A DNA stretch of 64,000 nt, taken from Actinocatenispora sp963805605. Its GTDB lineage: Bacteria; Actinomycetota; Actinomycetes; Mycobacteriales; Micromonosporaceae. Positions 56,542 through 64,000 of this stretch are shown here, in pieces (the first letter of the stretch is position 1; every line of letters begins with the position of its first letter). Below the pieces are notes generated by a model. The model ran no database searches. It saw only the letters and a list, made by a program, of their open reading frames with translations, and was not told the DNA's origin. The stretch spans positions 1,488,001 to 1,552,000 of the forward strand of contig CAWDUX010000002.1 in the NCBI GenBank assembly GCA_963805605.1, given 5' to 3'. A program made the position numbers and the translations under genes.

Positions 56542-58164
56542 TCAGACGTCGCCGCGGGAGAAGTCACCGAGCAGGGTCGGTACCGCCGAGTCGAAGCCTG
56601 CCACGTCGAGCATGCCGGGATCGGTCGGGTCGGCGATGGAGAACTTCGTCGCGGTCATACCGACCACCGCCAGGCGCGCGTCGATACCGGTCTGGCGCCG
56701 GTACCGGGCGAGCGCCTGGTGCGGATGCACCGAACCGGCCCAGGTCTCGCTGTCGGTGTACACCACGAACGTGTCGACCTCGACCCGGTGCCGCAGCGCC
56801 CAGAGCATCGGCAGCGCGCAGTCCGTACCGCCGAACGGCAGGTTCGACACCGCCTTCACCGCGTCGTCCAGTCGCTGTCGCGGGCTGATGGCCAGTTCGG
56901 TCAGCGGCTCGTCCGACTTCTTTGCACGCCAACGACCCGAGCCGGCCGAGGTGAACCCGACGATGGTGCTGGCCGGTTCGGTGGCGGCGGTGACCAGCGA
57001 GAGCGCCGCGGACGCCTCCCGGCACGACACCGGCAGCCCGCCGGCCGGCGCCATCATCGAGCCGGACACGTCCAGTGCGAGCAGGGTCCGCCTGCCCGCC
57101 GGGCGTACCGCACCGAACGCCGCGTAGAAGGCAGCGTCGAGCGCGTCGACCAGCTTGCCCACCGGCTTCCACTCGGCCGCACCACGTACCGACCTTCCGG
57201 AGGCGTACGTACGCAGCGCCAGCAGCACGTTCACCGGGTGCACCCGCGCGGCGCGCAGCAGCTCCGGGTCGGCGAGCTGCTCGGCCACCGCCCGGGTACG
57301 CGGTATCCCTCGGCCCACCACGTGCAGCCGGGTCAGCCGCGGCAGCTGGCGCAGCAGCGCGGTCTGCGGCATGCCGCGGTCCACCAGCGCGGCCCACACC
57401 GCCGGCTCGGTCAGCGCCGCATCCGGCAGCATCTCCCAGGACAGCGCCGACTCCTCGATCAGCCGTACCCAGGTGCCCGGGTCGGTGCTCCGCTGCGCGG
57501 CCAGGAACGCCCGGTACAGCGGCAGCTCCGCCAGATCCGCCAGCTCACGGCCGCACACCAGGTCGAACAGTGCCCGCCGGGCCGGCTCGTCGGTGACGGG
57601 GTGCGCGAGGCGCAGCAGGTCGCGGTGCGACCAGCCTTCCCGCTGCCGGTACTTGAGCAGCTGGTACTCCAGCGCGCCGACGTCGCGGCCCAGGTACCAG
57701 TTGCCCACCGCGCGGCGTAGCCCACGACCCCAGCCACGGAACTGCTCCACGTAGCGGGCGAACAGGAACAGGTGGGTGCCGGTACGCGCGACGGCCGGCA
57801 GCGCGGCCAGCGCCCGGGCCCGGCCGGCGTCGTCACCCAGCGATGCGGCGACCACGAGCGCGAACAGCGCCGGGTTCTGCCGGGGCGCGCGCCCCGCGGT
57901 CGAGACCGCCACGACCGCGTCGACCAGCGCGACACAGTCGGTCTGCGCCACCTCGATCACGACCTTGGCGTTGTCCCTGGTCAGATCCACTGCGGAGGAG
58001 TAGTACGTGCCGCCGTCGGTGCCCAGCGTCAGGAACCGGTTCAGCCTGGTCATCGTGTCCACGGTGAACGTGAAGCCGCCCGCGTTGTTGCGGGACTGGC
58101 GCTTGTCGGCACGCTGCGACTGCGGGGTACGGCGGAGGTCGACGGTGGCGAGCGGATCTGACAT
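56542..58164 (-). CDS. Ro60/TROVE-domain RNA-binding protein
   Basis: A 540-residue orthologue of Ro60 and of bacterial Rsr. The TROVE domain (about residues 15-330) has the start RRTPQSQRADKRQSRNNAGG and NRFLTLGTDGGTYYSS seen in Ro proteins and forms a ring that binds misfolded RNA and Y RNA. A von Willebrand A domain follows, with the MIDAS motif LLALDVSGSM, later VVYTDSETWAGSVHP and DPGMLDVAGFD. ATG 58164 has GGAG 7 nt upstream. Two Y RNA-like genes lie directly upstream on the same strand. Bacterial Ro proteins act in RNA quality control and decay. Confidence 0.9.
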   Translation of the reverse strand: MSDPLATVDLRRTPQSQRADKRQSRNNAGGFTFTVDTMTRLNRFLTLGTDGGTYYSSAVDLTRDNAKVVIEVAQTDCVALVDAVVAVSTAGRAPRQNPALFALVVAASLGDDAGRARALAALPAVARTGTHLFLFARYVEQFRGWGRGLRRAVGNWYLGRDVGALEYQLLKYRQREGWSHRDLLRLAHPVTDEPARRALFDLVCGRELADLAELPLYRAFLAAQRSTDPGTWVRLIEESALSWEMLPDAALTEPAVWAALVDRGMPQTALLRQLPRLTRLHVVGRGIPRTRAVAEQLADPELLRAARVHPVNVLLALRTYASGRSVRGAAEWKPVGKLVDALDAAFYAAFGAVRPAGRRTLLALDVSGSMMAPAGGLPVSCREASAALSLVTAATEPASTIVGFTSAGSGRWRAKKSDEPLTELAISPRQRLDDAVKAVSNLPFGGTDCALPMLWALRHRVEVDTFVVYTDSETWAGSVHPHQALARYRRQTGIDARLAVVGMTATKFSIADPTDPGMLDVAGFDSAVPTLLGDFSRGDV

Positions 58165-58183
58165 GGGGTACTCCAGGATGCAG

Positions 58184-58217
58184 AACGCAGACTCCACCCG
58201 AGGGCGGAGTCTGCGTT
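58184..58217 (-). promoter_or_regulatory. Perfect 12-bp hairpin between the Y RNAs and the Ro60 start codon
   Basis: AACGCAGACTCC and GGAGTCTGCGTT pair perfectly around a 10-nt loop; the stem ends 20 bp before ATG 58164. It could end Y RNA transcription, attenuate ro expression or mark an RNA processing site. Confidence 0.65.
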
Positions 58218-58221
58218 GTGG

Positions 58222-58355
58222 ATGACGGGCGTGGTTGTGTCGACCGGTAGTCGACAGCTCTGCCTGGCTGAGCTACAGCTCCGCATACGCAGAGCCGGCG
58301 GGATTCGAACCCGCGCCCCGTCGGTCCAGATAACCGATCGACTTCGGCCCGTCAT
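58222..58355 (-). ncRNA. Y RNA-like gene 2 (tRNA-mimicking, YrlA type)
   Basis: About 134 nt. The ends pair (ATGACGGGC/GCCCGTCAT). Inside, in this order, are TCGGTTATC, a T-arm (GCGGG-TTCGAAT-CCCGC, 58298-58314), an acceptor-like hairpin of nine pairs closed by GTAT (58276-58297), TA, a D-arm (GCTC...GAGC, 58257-58273), a 7-bp hairpin (TGTCGAC/GTCGACA) and CACAACCACGCCC. This is a tRNA in circularly permuted order, the architecture of YrlA Y RNAs, and it lies directly before a Ro60 gene. It is not an ordinary tRNA: there is no normal anticodon arm and the acceptor ends are joined. Confidence 0.75.
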
Positions 58356-58368
58356 TGTTCAGTTAGGG

Positions 58369-58520
58369 GGATGGGCGTGTTGTGCCGTCCGGAATTTCCG
58401 GCCGGTTGCCCGGCCGGAAAGGTGCTCTACCGCTGAGCTACGACAGCATGGTGCTGCCGACGGGACTCGAACCCGCGACCGCCTCATTAAAAGTGATAAC
58501 CGAACCGCTCCGGCCCATCC
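58369..58520 (-). ncRNA. Y RNA-like gene 1 (tRNA-mimicking, YrlA type)
   Basis: About 152 nt. The ends pair (GGATGGGC/GCCCATCC). Order: GGGCCGGAG, TCGGTTATC, T-arm (GCGGG-TTCGAGT-CCCGT, 58460-58476), acceptor strands CGGCAGC and GCTGTCG joined by ACCAT (58441-58459), TA, D-arm (GCTC-AGCGGTA-GAGC, 58424-58438), an 11-bp hairpin closed by a GCAA tetraloop (58395-58420) and CACAACACGCCC. It shares GGGCCGRAG, TCGGTTATC and CACAAC(C)ACGCCC with the second copy, probably the Ro-binding part. A good promoter starts transcription at its 5' end. Confidence 0.75.
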
Positions 58521-58528
58521 TGCATCGA

Positions 58529-58558
58529 ACCGTACGGCCCGACAGCTTCACCGTACAA
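58529..58558 (-). promoter_or_regulatory. Promoter of the Y RNA-like genes
   Basis: -35 TTGTAC (58553-58558) and -10 TACGGT (58529-58534) are 18 bp apart. Transcription would start about eight bases on, at 58520-58521, exactly where the first Y RNA-like stem begins. Confidence 0.6.
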
Positions 58559-58565
58559 CCGCATT

Positions 58566-59450
58566 TCAACCCCTGGCGCCGTTCGCGGCGCCACCGCGCA
58601 CCGGGCCCAGGCCGTACAGCGCCGGCAGGTCGATCAGCAGTACGTCGGGCCGTTGCTGTGCGGCCTCCAGTAGGTCGGGATGGAAGCCGTACAGGGAGAA
58701 CAGGGCCAGCGTCGTACCGGTCGTGTCGTGGCCCTGGCCGGTGAGCAGGTCGCGGATGTGCTGCAGCCGTCCCAGATCCGGAAGACCACGACAGGCCACG
58801 GTCGCTTTGGCCTCACCCAGCAGCGCGACGCGCGGACACCTGCCACACCTGTTCGGCGAAACCCTGCTCGATCGTGGCGGCCTGGGGAATGGTGATCAGC
58901 TGATTGAACCGGATGATGGGGTCGGTGAGCGTCACGACCGGGTGGCGGGTCCGGAGGATGTCCTGCTCACGCTGGATGTATCCGGTGGATTCCAGTACCT
59001 CCAACGGATGGCCGACGGCATTGCGTGGCCGGCCAAGCGCGGCGCCGATCTGGGTAGGGGTGCTGGCGCCACTTGCGATCGCGGTGAGGATGTCGTAGTA
59101 GAGGGTGTGCTGGGTGATCCGGGGGTCCTCGCGTAGCAGGTAACCGGTCTCGGCACGGGAGTAGACGGCGCGGCCCGGGTCGAGCAGCGTTGCGGTCAGC
59201 CACTGTCCGAACCCGTCGTCCGGCGCCGGCCGCGCGGCCACCGGCCGGTAACCGGGGGCGCCGCCCAGTACGGCATGCACCTGGAACGCGATCAGGGGTG
59301 AGTCGATCTGCCAGAAGTCGCGGGCGGTCCGGTAGTCGAAGGCACCCAGTTGAAGGTCCACCACGGCGCGGCCACGCAACGGCTTGGTCCCGGACAGCAG
59401 TTCGTGCATGACGCTCATCGCGGAGCCGCACAGGATCAGCCGGGCTTGGC
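58566..59450 (-). pseudogene. Remnant of an ATPase gene (ATPase_2/DUF234 type)
   Basis: Two pieces survive: 58813-59418, matching the middle of such ATPases (MHELLSGTKPLRGRA, DFRTARDFW-like DYRTARDFWQ, a winged-helix segment TPTQIGAALGRPRNAVGHPLEVLESTGYI, and HPVVTLTDPIIRFNQL), and 58566-58799 in another frame matching the C-terminal end (RLQHIRDLLTGQ, DVLLIDLPALYG). The P-loop part at the N-terminus is missing and a stretch in the middle is deleted with a frame change. Not functional as an ATPase. Confidence 0.7.
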
Positions 59451-59637
59451 CAACTGTCCCGCCACTGGCGCCTCCAAGATTTGTCGAACTCTACTATGAC
59501 AGATTCCGTACAACTGGAGTTAGACACGTTCGCCCGGCCGCTGCGGTGGCGTGCGTACTGAGCGGGCCCGACGAAGCGGGCGAAGGTATGTTCAGCGGAA
59601 CGGAAGTGTCAGTCACCCCTGCGAGTTTGGACGGTCG

Positions 59638-59868
59638 ATGGAGCACCTCACCCAACGGATGCGCTACCGCCTGATCACCGGCAACGACGACGCCGAGTTC
59701 TGCGGCCGGGTCAGCGCCGCCCTCGACGAGGGCTACGAACTGTACGGTTCGCCGGTCCTCACCCAGGGCGCCGAAGGGCTCGTGGTCGGCCAGGCCGTGG
59801 TGCTGCCCGCGTACGAGGCTGTCCGGATCCGCAGCACCTCGCCGGCCACCGCCGAGCCGGTCGCGTAG
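59638..59868 (+). CDS. DUF1737 family protein
   Basis: A 76-residue small protein: MRYRLITGNDDAEFCGRVSAALDEGYELYGSPVLT then GLVVGQAVVLP is the DUF1737 pattern (a Y-x-L-I-T-G start and a G-[WY]-x-[LP]-x-G-x-P middle). Cytoplasmic, unknown function. ATG 59638 with GGACGG a few bases upstream. Confidence 0.85.
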   Translation: MEHLTQRMRYRLITGNDDAEFCGRVSAALDEGYELYGSPVLTQGAEGLVVGQAVVLPAYEAVRIRSTSPATAEPVA

Positions 59869-59915
59869 CACCAGGGCGCCGGTCGTCCGGCCGGGCGGTG
59901 CCGGGTTCCGCGCGG

Positions 59916-59921
59916 TAGCCT
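59916..59921 (+). promoter_or_regulatory. -10 box giving a leaderless transcript
   Basis: TAGCCT is followed by eight bases and ATG 59930, with no ribosome binding site, as for three other genes in this window. Confidence 0.45.
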
Positions 59922-59929
59922 GCGTGGCC

Positions 59930-61828
59930 ATGAGTGGCGGAGAACCCGACAAACCCCAACAGGCCAGACCGCAAACCCCCAGTGGCGATGAAGGTACGCA
60001 TCGTCCACGTAATCTCACCCGTAGTGAGCTCGGTTTTACTCCGCAGCACGCGGTCCGTTGGCTGGCGCCCGGCCTGCTGGCCTCGACCGCGGCCCGGGTC
60101 CTCAGCGCCGCGATGTTCGGCGCCAACCTCGACAAGCGTGAACTCCAGGCCGCGCTGCCCAGCACCGTGTACCAGCACAACGGCGCCGACGAACTGTGGT
60201 TCGACTACATCGCCGACGTCGGCGACGGCTTCGACGCCACGTACTCGATGGCCTGGCTGGTCGGCCAGCCGTCGCTGACCGTGCCCGGACCCGATGGCAC
60301 CGAGCACGTACTGCCCCGCGGCCGGGTGCTGGTCATGGGCGGCGACGAGGTGTACCCGACGCCGTCCTGGCCCGGATACGAGGACCGCACCAAAGGCCCG
60401 TACCTCGCGGCCTTCCCGCAGCCGCCGGCCGAACGACCGGCCCTCTACGCGCTGCCCGGCAACCACGACTGGTACGACGGGCTCACCTCGTTCCTGCGGC
60501 TGTTCGCCAAGGGCAGCCGGTTCGGCGGCTGGCGCACCCGGCAGTCCCGCAGCTACTTCGCGCTGTCCCTGCCGCACCGTTGGTGGCTGTTCGCCATCGA
60601 CTCCGGGCTCGACTTCTACCTCGACGACCCGCAGCTGGAGTACTTCCGCACCGCCGCGAACTCGCTGCGCACCGGCGACAAGGTCATCCTCTGCATCTCC
60701 AGACCCGAGTGGGTGTACGGAGCGCGCGAACCGCAGGCGTACAACACCACCGACTACTTCATCCGCAAAATCATCGAACCGACCGGGGCGACCGTACCGG
60801 TGATGCTCAGCGGCGACCTGCACCACTACGCGCGCTACGAACGTACGGACGGGCCGGCCTGCAGCGGCGGCCAGGCACCCGCCACCGACACGCAGCCATC
60901 GACCGACCAGATGGCAGACGCCCAGGGCGACCGGGCGACGCCACCGGAGAGCGACCCGACAGCGCCGCCAAAGGGGGTCACGCCGGCAGCTCCATCGGCG
61001 CCCCCGCAGGAGGAGGCGGCCGAACCTCAGCGGCGGTCGCTGATCACCTGTGGGGGTGGCGGCGCATTCCTGTACCCGACGCATCTGCTGCCGCGCAAGA
61101 TCACCGTGCCGCCCGAGGGCACCCTGCGGCGCGCGGCCAGCCCGTCGGAGCCGTACCGCCTGGACACCACCTTCCCGACCGAAGCCACCTCACGCAGGTA
61201 CGGCTGGGGCATCTTCCGACGCCTGATGAGCCACAACCTCGGCTTCGCCGCAGTACTGGGCGTCCTGCACACTCTGCTCATGTACGCGTACATCACCGCC
61301 GGCAGCCGGATCCTCAGCGCGCCGGTGATCGTACTGTCGCTGGTGACCCTCGGTTCCACCATCGCCTTCGCCATGTCCGAAACGGACATCCATCACCGGC
61401 CGCGACACTGGATCGCCGGTTTCGCACACGGACTGGCCCATCTCGGCCTGGCCGCGCTCGGCGCCTACCTGTGGTGGTCGCTTCCGCTGGTGCACCTGGC
61501 CGGGCCACTGCCGGTGCTGCTCAGCGTGCTGATCTACCTGCCGGTCGCCGGGTTGATCAGCACCGAACTGACAGCGCTGTACCTGTTCGTCGCCGGGAAG
61601 TTCGGAGTCAATGTCAACGAACTGTTCGCTGGCCAGGGCATCAAGGACAGCAAGTCGTTCCTGCGGTTGCGCATCGACGCCGACGGCGCGCTGACCATCT
61701 ACCCGATCGGGCTGGACCGGGCCGGGCGGCACTGGGTCGCCGACCCGGACGGCGACCCGGAGAGTTCCTGGATCGCGCCGACCCGGCCGCTGCGCCCACG
61801 GCTGATCGACGAACCACAGCGACACTGA
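59930..61828 (+). CDS. Membrane-anchored metallophosphoesterase
   Basis: A 632-residue protein. Residues about 50-300 hold a calcineurin-like phosphoesterase domain with GDEVYPTPSW, the GNHDWYDGL metal motif and SGDLHHYARYE. A Pro/Ala-rich linker (about 310-365) follows, then the conserved GGGGAFLYPTH, and five or so C-terminal helices (LGFAAVLGVLHTLLMYAYITA, VIVLSLVTLGSTIAFAM, LAALGAYLWWSLPLVHLAG, LLSVLIYLPVAGLIS). Substrate unknown. ATG 59930 with a leaderless -10 box; GTG 59924 is an alternative. Confidence 0.82.
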   Translation: MSGGEPDKPQQARPQTPSGDEGTHRPRNLTRSELGFTPQHAVRWLAPGLLASTAARVLSAAMFGANLDKRELQAALPSTVYQHNGADELWFDYIADVGDGFDATYSMAWLVGQPSLTVPGPDGTEHVLPRGRVLVMGGDEVYPTPSWPGYEDRTKGPYLAAFPQPPAERPALYALPGNHDWYDGLTSFLRLFAKGSRFGGWRTRQSRSYFALSLPHRWWLFAIDSGLDFYLDDPQLEYFRTAANSLRTGDKVILCISRPEWVYGAREPQAYNTTDYFIRKIIEPTGATVPVMLSGDLHHYARYERTDGPACSGGQAPATDTQPSTDQMADAQGDRATPPESDPTAPPKGVTPAAPSAPPQEEAAEPQRRSLITCGGGGAFLYPTHLLPRKITVPPEGTLRRAASPSEPYRLDTTFPTEATSRRYGWGIFRRLMSHNLGFAAVLGVLHTLLMYAYITAGSRILSAPVIVLSLVTLGSTIAFAMSETDIHHRPRHWIAGFAHGLAHLGLAALGAYLWWSLPLVHLAGPLPVLLSVLIYLPVAGLISTELTALYLFVAGKFGVNVNELFAGQGIKDSKSFLRLRIDADGALTIYPIGLDRAGRHWVADPDGDPESSWIAPTRPLRPRLIDEPQRH

Positions 61829-61835
61829 GCGCCGG

Positions 61836-61863
61836 CCCGCAGTCCCCTGCCCGGGGCTGCGGG
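61836..61863. terminator. Hairpin between convergent genes
   Basis: CCCGCAG-T-CCCC and GGGG-C-TGCGGG pair around a short loop with one bulge, in the 35 bp between the phosphoesterase stop and the end of the PSP1 gene. Confidence 0.5.
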
Positions 61864-62721
61864 TCAGCTGTCGTAGCGGGTCTCGTACGCCTGGCGGGAC
61901 CCGCACACGCTGGCCCGGCTGCACGAACAGCGTGACCCGTCGGCATCCATCCGTACCACCACCGCGTCGGCCGGCACGCTGTGCCCCACCACCCGACCTG
62001 CGCCGTGCTCGGTGTCGACCCGCTCCCCGACGGCCGGCGCGGACTGCTGGAACCGTTGGTACAGCGGATGTTCGTACTTCAGGCAGCACATCAGCCGACC
62101 GCACGCCCCGGAGATCCGTAGCGGGTTGAGCGGCAGGTCCTGCTCCTTGGCCATCCGGATGCTGACCGGTTCGAAGTCACGCAGGAAGGTGGCGCAGCAC
62201 AGGTCCCGGCCGCAGGAACCGATCCCGCCCTGCACCCGGGCGGAGTCCCGGGCGGAGAGCTGGCGCAGTTCCACCCGGCAGCGCAGGGTGGCGCCCAGGT
62301 CGCGTACCAGGGCACGGAAGTCGACCCGGTGCGGTGCGGTGAAGTAGATGGTGGTGCAGGTGCCGAGCCCGGGGCGGTCACCGGGTTGGTCGTCCGGTCC
62401 GGGCAGGTGATCGACCCCGACGATCTTCATCGGCAGGTCGTGTTCCCGGATCAGCTGCTTGGCGGCCACCTTCGCCTCCGCCTTGCGCTGCCGGATCAGC
62501 GCGTCCCGCGCAAGGTCCTCGTCGGCGGCCAGCCCCGCCAGCCGGGGGAACCCGTCGGTGTCCTCGCTGACCCACTGGGCCGCCCAGACGCACTCCGCGA
62601 CTTCGTTGCCGACCTCGGTCGGCACCAGCACCCGGTCACCGACCTGCGGTGACGCGTCGCCGGGGTCAAGGTAGTAGAGCCGGCCGTACCGGTTGAAACT
62701 GACCGCGCAGAGCATGCCCAC
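61864..62721 (-). CDS. PSP1-domain protein (RicT/YaaT-like)
   Basis: A 285-residue protein: VSFNRYGRLYYLDPGDASPQVGDRVLVPTEVGNEVAECVW at the start, DRPGLGTCTTIYFTAPHRVDFRALVRDLGA, GGIGSCGRDLCCATFLRDFEPVSIRMAKEQDLPLNPLRISGACGRLMCCLKYE (the Cys pairs that in RicT bind iron-sulfur) are the family core. RicT-type proteins in Bacillus act with others in RNA processing; here the role is unknown. Start GTG 62721 lies seven bases after TAGGGT (62729-62734), so the mRNA is leaderless. The 291 bp up to the next gene are otherwise empty. Confidence 0.9.
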   Translation of the reverse strand: MGMLCAVSFNRYGRLYYLDPGDASPQVGDRVLVPTEVGNEVAECVWAAQWVSEDTDGFPRLAGLAADEDLARDALIRQRKAEAKVAAKQLIREHDLPMKIVGVDHLPGPDDQPGDRPGLGTCTTIYFTAPHRVDFRALVRDLGATLRCRVELRQLSARDSARVQGGIGSCGRDLCCATFLRDFEPVSIRMAKEQDLPLNPLRISGACGRLMCCLKYEHPLYQRFQQSAPAVGERVDTEHGAGRVVGHSVPADAVVVRMDADGSRCSCSRASVCGSRQAYETRYDS

Positions 62722-63012
62722 GCGACAGACCCTACGTGCCAGGATGGCAGCGCGGCTACAGTCGCGTTGCGGGTGATACCCGGCGCAGAGGCGGTGACCG
62801 TACAGTCCGGCCGTAAGGTCACCCGAACGGGTGAAACGGACGTCGAGTGCGTGACCGACATCCGCGGCCAAACGTTGTGTCAGATGTCGGGTGCGTTGCG
62901 TACACACTGTGTGCCGGGGGGATGGCGCCACCCGACGAGTGGGGCCCTCGGGGGTGTGGGCACCGCCCGTGGTCGGCTCCGTGATGCTCGCCATCGCGGA
63001 GCCGACCACGGC

Positions 63013-63339
63013 TCATGCCCGCGGGTACGGCGCTGGGACCAGCATCTGTTCGGACAGTTTCGCCCGAGCCCAGTCGGCCGCCTCACCGGCCCGCTGGCAG
63101 GCGGCCAGCACCGTACCGGACAACTGTTGGCCGCGTCCGCCGCACAGGGCCGCGTCGGCAATCCGTACGTCCCGGAACGCGCCGTCCGCGCTCACCACGA
63201 TCTCGACCAGCCCGTCCCCGGACCGTACGGTCACCTCGGTGACCGCGGCCCGTTCCGCCAGCTCGGCCCGCATCCGGTCCAGCCTGCCGTAATGGTCGAC
63301 CGCCTGCTCGATCCACGCCTCGTCGATCTCGCGCGGCAT
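63013..63339 (-). CDS. YbaB/EbfC-like protein
   Basis: A 108-residue protein, helical at both ends with a central sheet (VTEVTVRSGDGLVEIVVSADGAFRDVRIAD), the arrangement of YbaB/EbfC nucleoid-associated proteins. DNA binding is inferred. It follows the partial gene at 63412 on the same strand, and such proteins are often next to WXG100/ESX-type or unknown secreted-protein genes in Micromonosporaceae. Confidence 0.75.
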   Translation of the reverse strand: MPREIDEAWIEQAVDHYGRLDRMRAELAERAAVTEVTVRSGDGLVEIVVSADGAFRDVRIADAALCGGRGQQLSGTVLAACQRAGEAADWARAKLSEQMLVPAPYPRA

Positions 63340-63411
63340 CTCACTCTCCCCACAGCCAGGTCCACTGACCGCCCACTCGTCGCCGGTTGTCGTCAGCCGT
63401 GCAGCCGCCGC

Positions 63412-64000
63412 TCACTCCCGCAGGACCTCGAACCCGCCGGCGCCGGTACCGGCCGAGGCCCCTGGCGGCGCGAGCGGTAACGGATCGGGCAGCGGAACAC
63501 CGGGTACGCCGCCGTCCCCGCACAGCTCGTCGCCCTGGGCCAGTACCGGCCGTAGCGCGGCGAAGCAGCCGGCGGCGAGATCGGCGGCGGCCCGCGCCAT
63601 CATCGCGAAGCGCCGCAGTTCGTCCGGATCGCTCGTGTCGAACCGCGCGGCCTGTACGGTCGCCGCAGCCGTCGTGGTGGCGTGCCGGACGAAGAACTCC
63701 ACCAGCGCCGCCCGCAACGCACTCCACCAGCGCGCCAACCGCATCCCGTGCCGCGCGGTGCCCGCCACCGTGTCCATCATGGACACATCCGGCCCGGACA
63801 ACTGCCCGGCCACCGCGGCGAGCTGCTGGCGGAACGTGTCCGCGCCGGGCCCGGTCCAGGCCATCCGCTCGCCGGTCAACCGGACCGCAGTGCCCTGCGC
63901 CGTGAGGCTGTCCCGCAGCCCGGCCAGCCGCTGCGCCCGGTGCCACAGCGGCGCCGGGTCGAGCGCGACGATCGCGGTGGCCAGCTCGCCGGGCAGTGCC
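63412..64000 (-). CDS. Uncharacterised helical protein, C-terminal part (partial)
   Basis: The frame is open to the window edge, so at least 195 residues are seen and the start is outside. It is Ala/Arg-rich and mostly helical (LWHRAQRLAGLRDSLTAQG; WTGPGADTFRQQLAAVAGQL; FAMMARAAADLAAGCFAALRPVL) with a Pro/Gly-rich tail. The WTG-x-x-A-x-x-F pattern recalls ESX/WXG100-like proteins (EspC-like), which fits its YbaB-like neighbour, but no family is certain. Confidence 0.55.
   Translation of the reverse strand, partial: ALPGELATAIVALDPAPLWHRAQRLAGLRDSLTAQGTAVRLTGERMAWTGPGADTFRQQLAAVAGQLSGPDVSMMDTVAGTARHGMRLARWWSALRAALVEFFVRHATTTAAATVQAARFDTSDPDELRRFAMMARAAADLAAGCFAALRPVLAQGDELCGDGGVPGVPLPDPLPLAPPGASAGTGAGGFEVLRE

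Noticed and set aside
58289..58476. Ordinary tRNA genes at the T-arm and D-arm sequences upstream of ro
   Set aside because: Order of arms is T-acceptor-D with joined acceptor strands and no anticodon loop; fits Y RNA-like RNAs, not normal tRNAs.
1..64000. CRISPR arrays, rRNA genes, insertion sequences with transposase, riboswitches
   Set aside because: Looked for regularly spaced repeats, rRNA-like segments, transposase motifs and conserved riboswitch cores; none found that could be supported.

Overview
The window is chromosomal DNA from a very GC-rich actinomycete. Several features point to the Micromonosporaceae or a close relative: strong G/C at third codon positions, many GTG starts, leaderless -10 boxes, DUF397/XRE pairs, DUF3180 next to folK, and the order ppa-dacB-(DUF2342)-tilS-hpt-ftsH-folE. 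The genus is an inference; no rRNA is present.

Layout. 0-2.5 kb: end of a MidA-type methyltransferase, a DUF1330 gene, a lone NADH dehydrogenase subunit D paralogue (nuoD2) and a coiled-coil membrane protein. 2.7-8.9 kb: a complete minus-strand peptide/nickel-type ABC operon (two permeases, two ATPases, a small membrane protein and a Tat-type lipoprotein). 9.2-13.0 kb: a betaine/choline-type ABC system whose ATPase is divergent from its permeases. 13-15.2 kb: three minus-strand genes of unclear role. 15.3-18.9 kb: DUF3180-folK-folB-folP, headed by a ribbon-helix-helix-like gene and a membrane protein gene. 19.1-26.8 kb: a plus-strand set resembling the core of a type IV secretion system (VirB2/3/4/6/8-like proteins and a two-domain wall hydrolase). 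26.8-32.2 kb: a nucleotidyltransferase, a GNAT-like protein, several frame-damaged genes, an S1-domain protein and a GntR regulator with matching palindromic operators. 32.3-44.2 kb: folE, ftsH, hpt, a GlxA-type regulator, tilS, a DUF2342 protein, dacB with a giant N-terminal extension, and ppa. 44.3-47.8 kb: acyl-CoA synthetase, sulfotransferase-like protein and a MarR-GNAT fusion. 47.95 kb: tRNA-Thr(CGT). 48.1-51.6 kb: an accessory block with four small minus-strand genes (three of them overlapping), a divergent XRE/DUF5753 regulator and four tandem DUF397 genes. 51.6-56.5 kb: TetR with a secreted depolymerase-like esterase, a HicA-like small gene pair, membrane, VOC and GNAT proteins. 56.5-58.6 kb: a Ro60/TROVE protein directly preceded by two tRNA-mimicking Y RNA-like genes. 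58.6-64 kb: an ATPase pseudogene, DUF1737, a membrane metallophosphoesterase, a PSP1-domain protein, a YbaB-like protein and one partial gene.

The two most interesting systems are these. First, the Ro60 locus: two tandem RNAs with the circularly permuted T-arm/acceptor/D-arm order of YrlA Y RNAs, a good promoter for the first one, and a strong hairpin between the RNAs and the Ro start codon. Second, a type IV secretion-like cassette with no relaxase or coupling protein in the window, lying between folE and folP, two genes usually close together in actinobacteria. Reading-frame breaks in five genes between 19.8 and 31.2 kb could be sequence errors or real decay and should be checked before they are interpreted.
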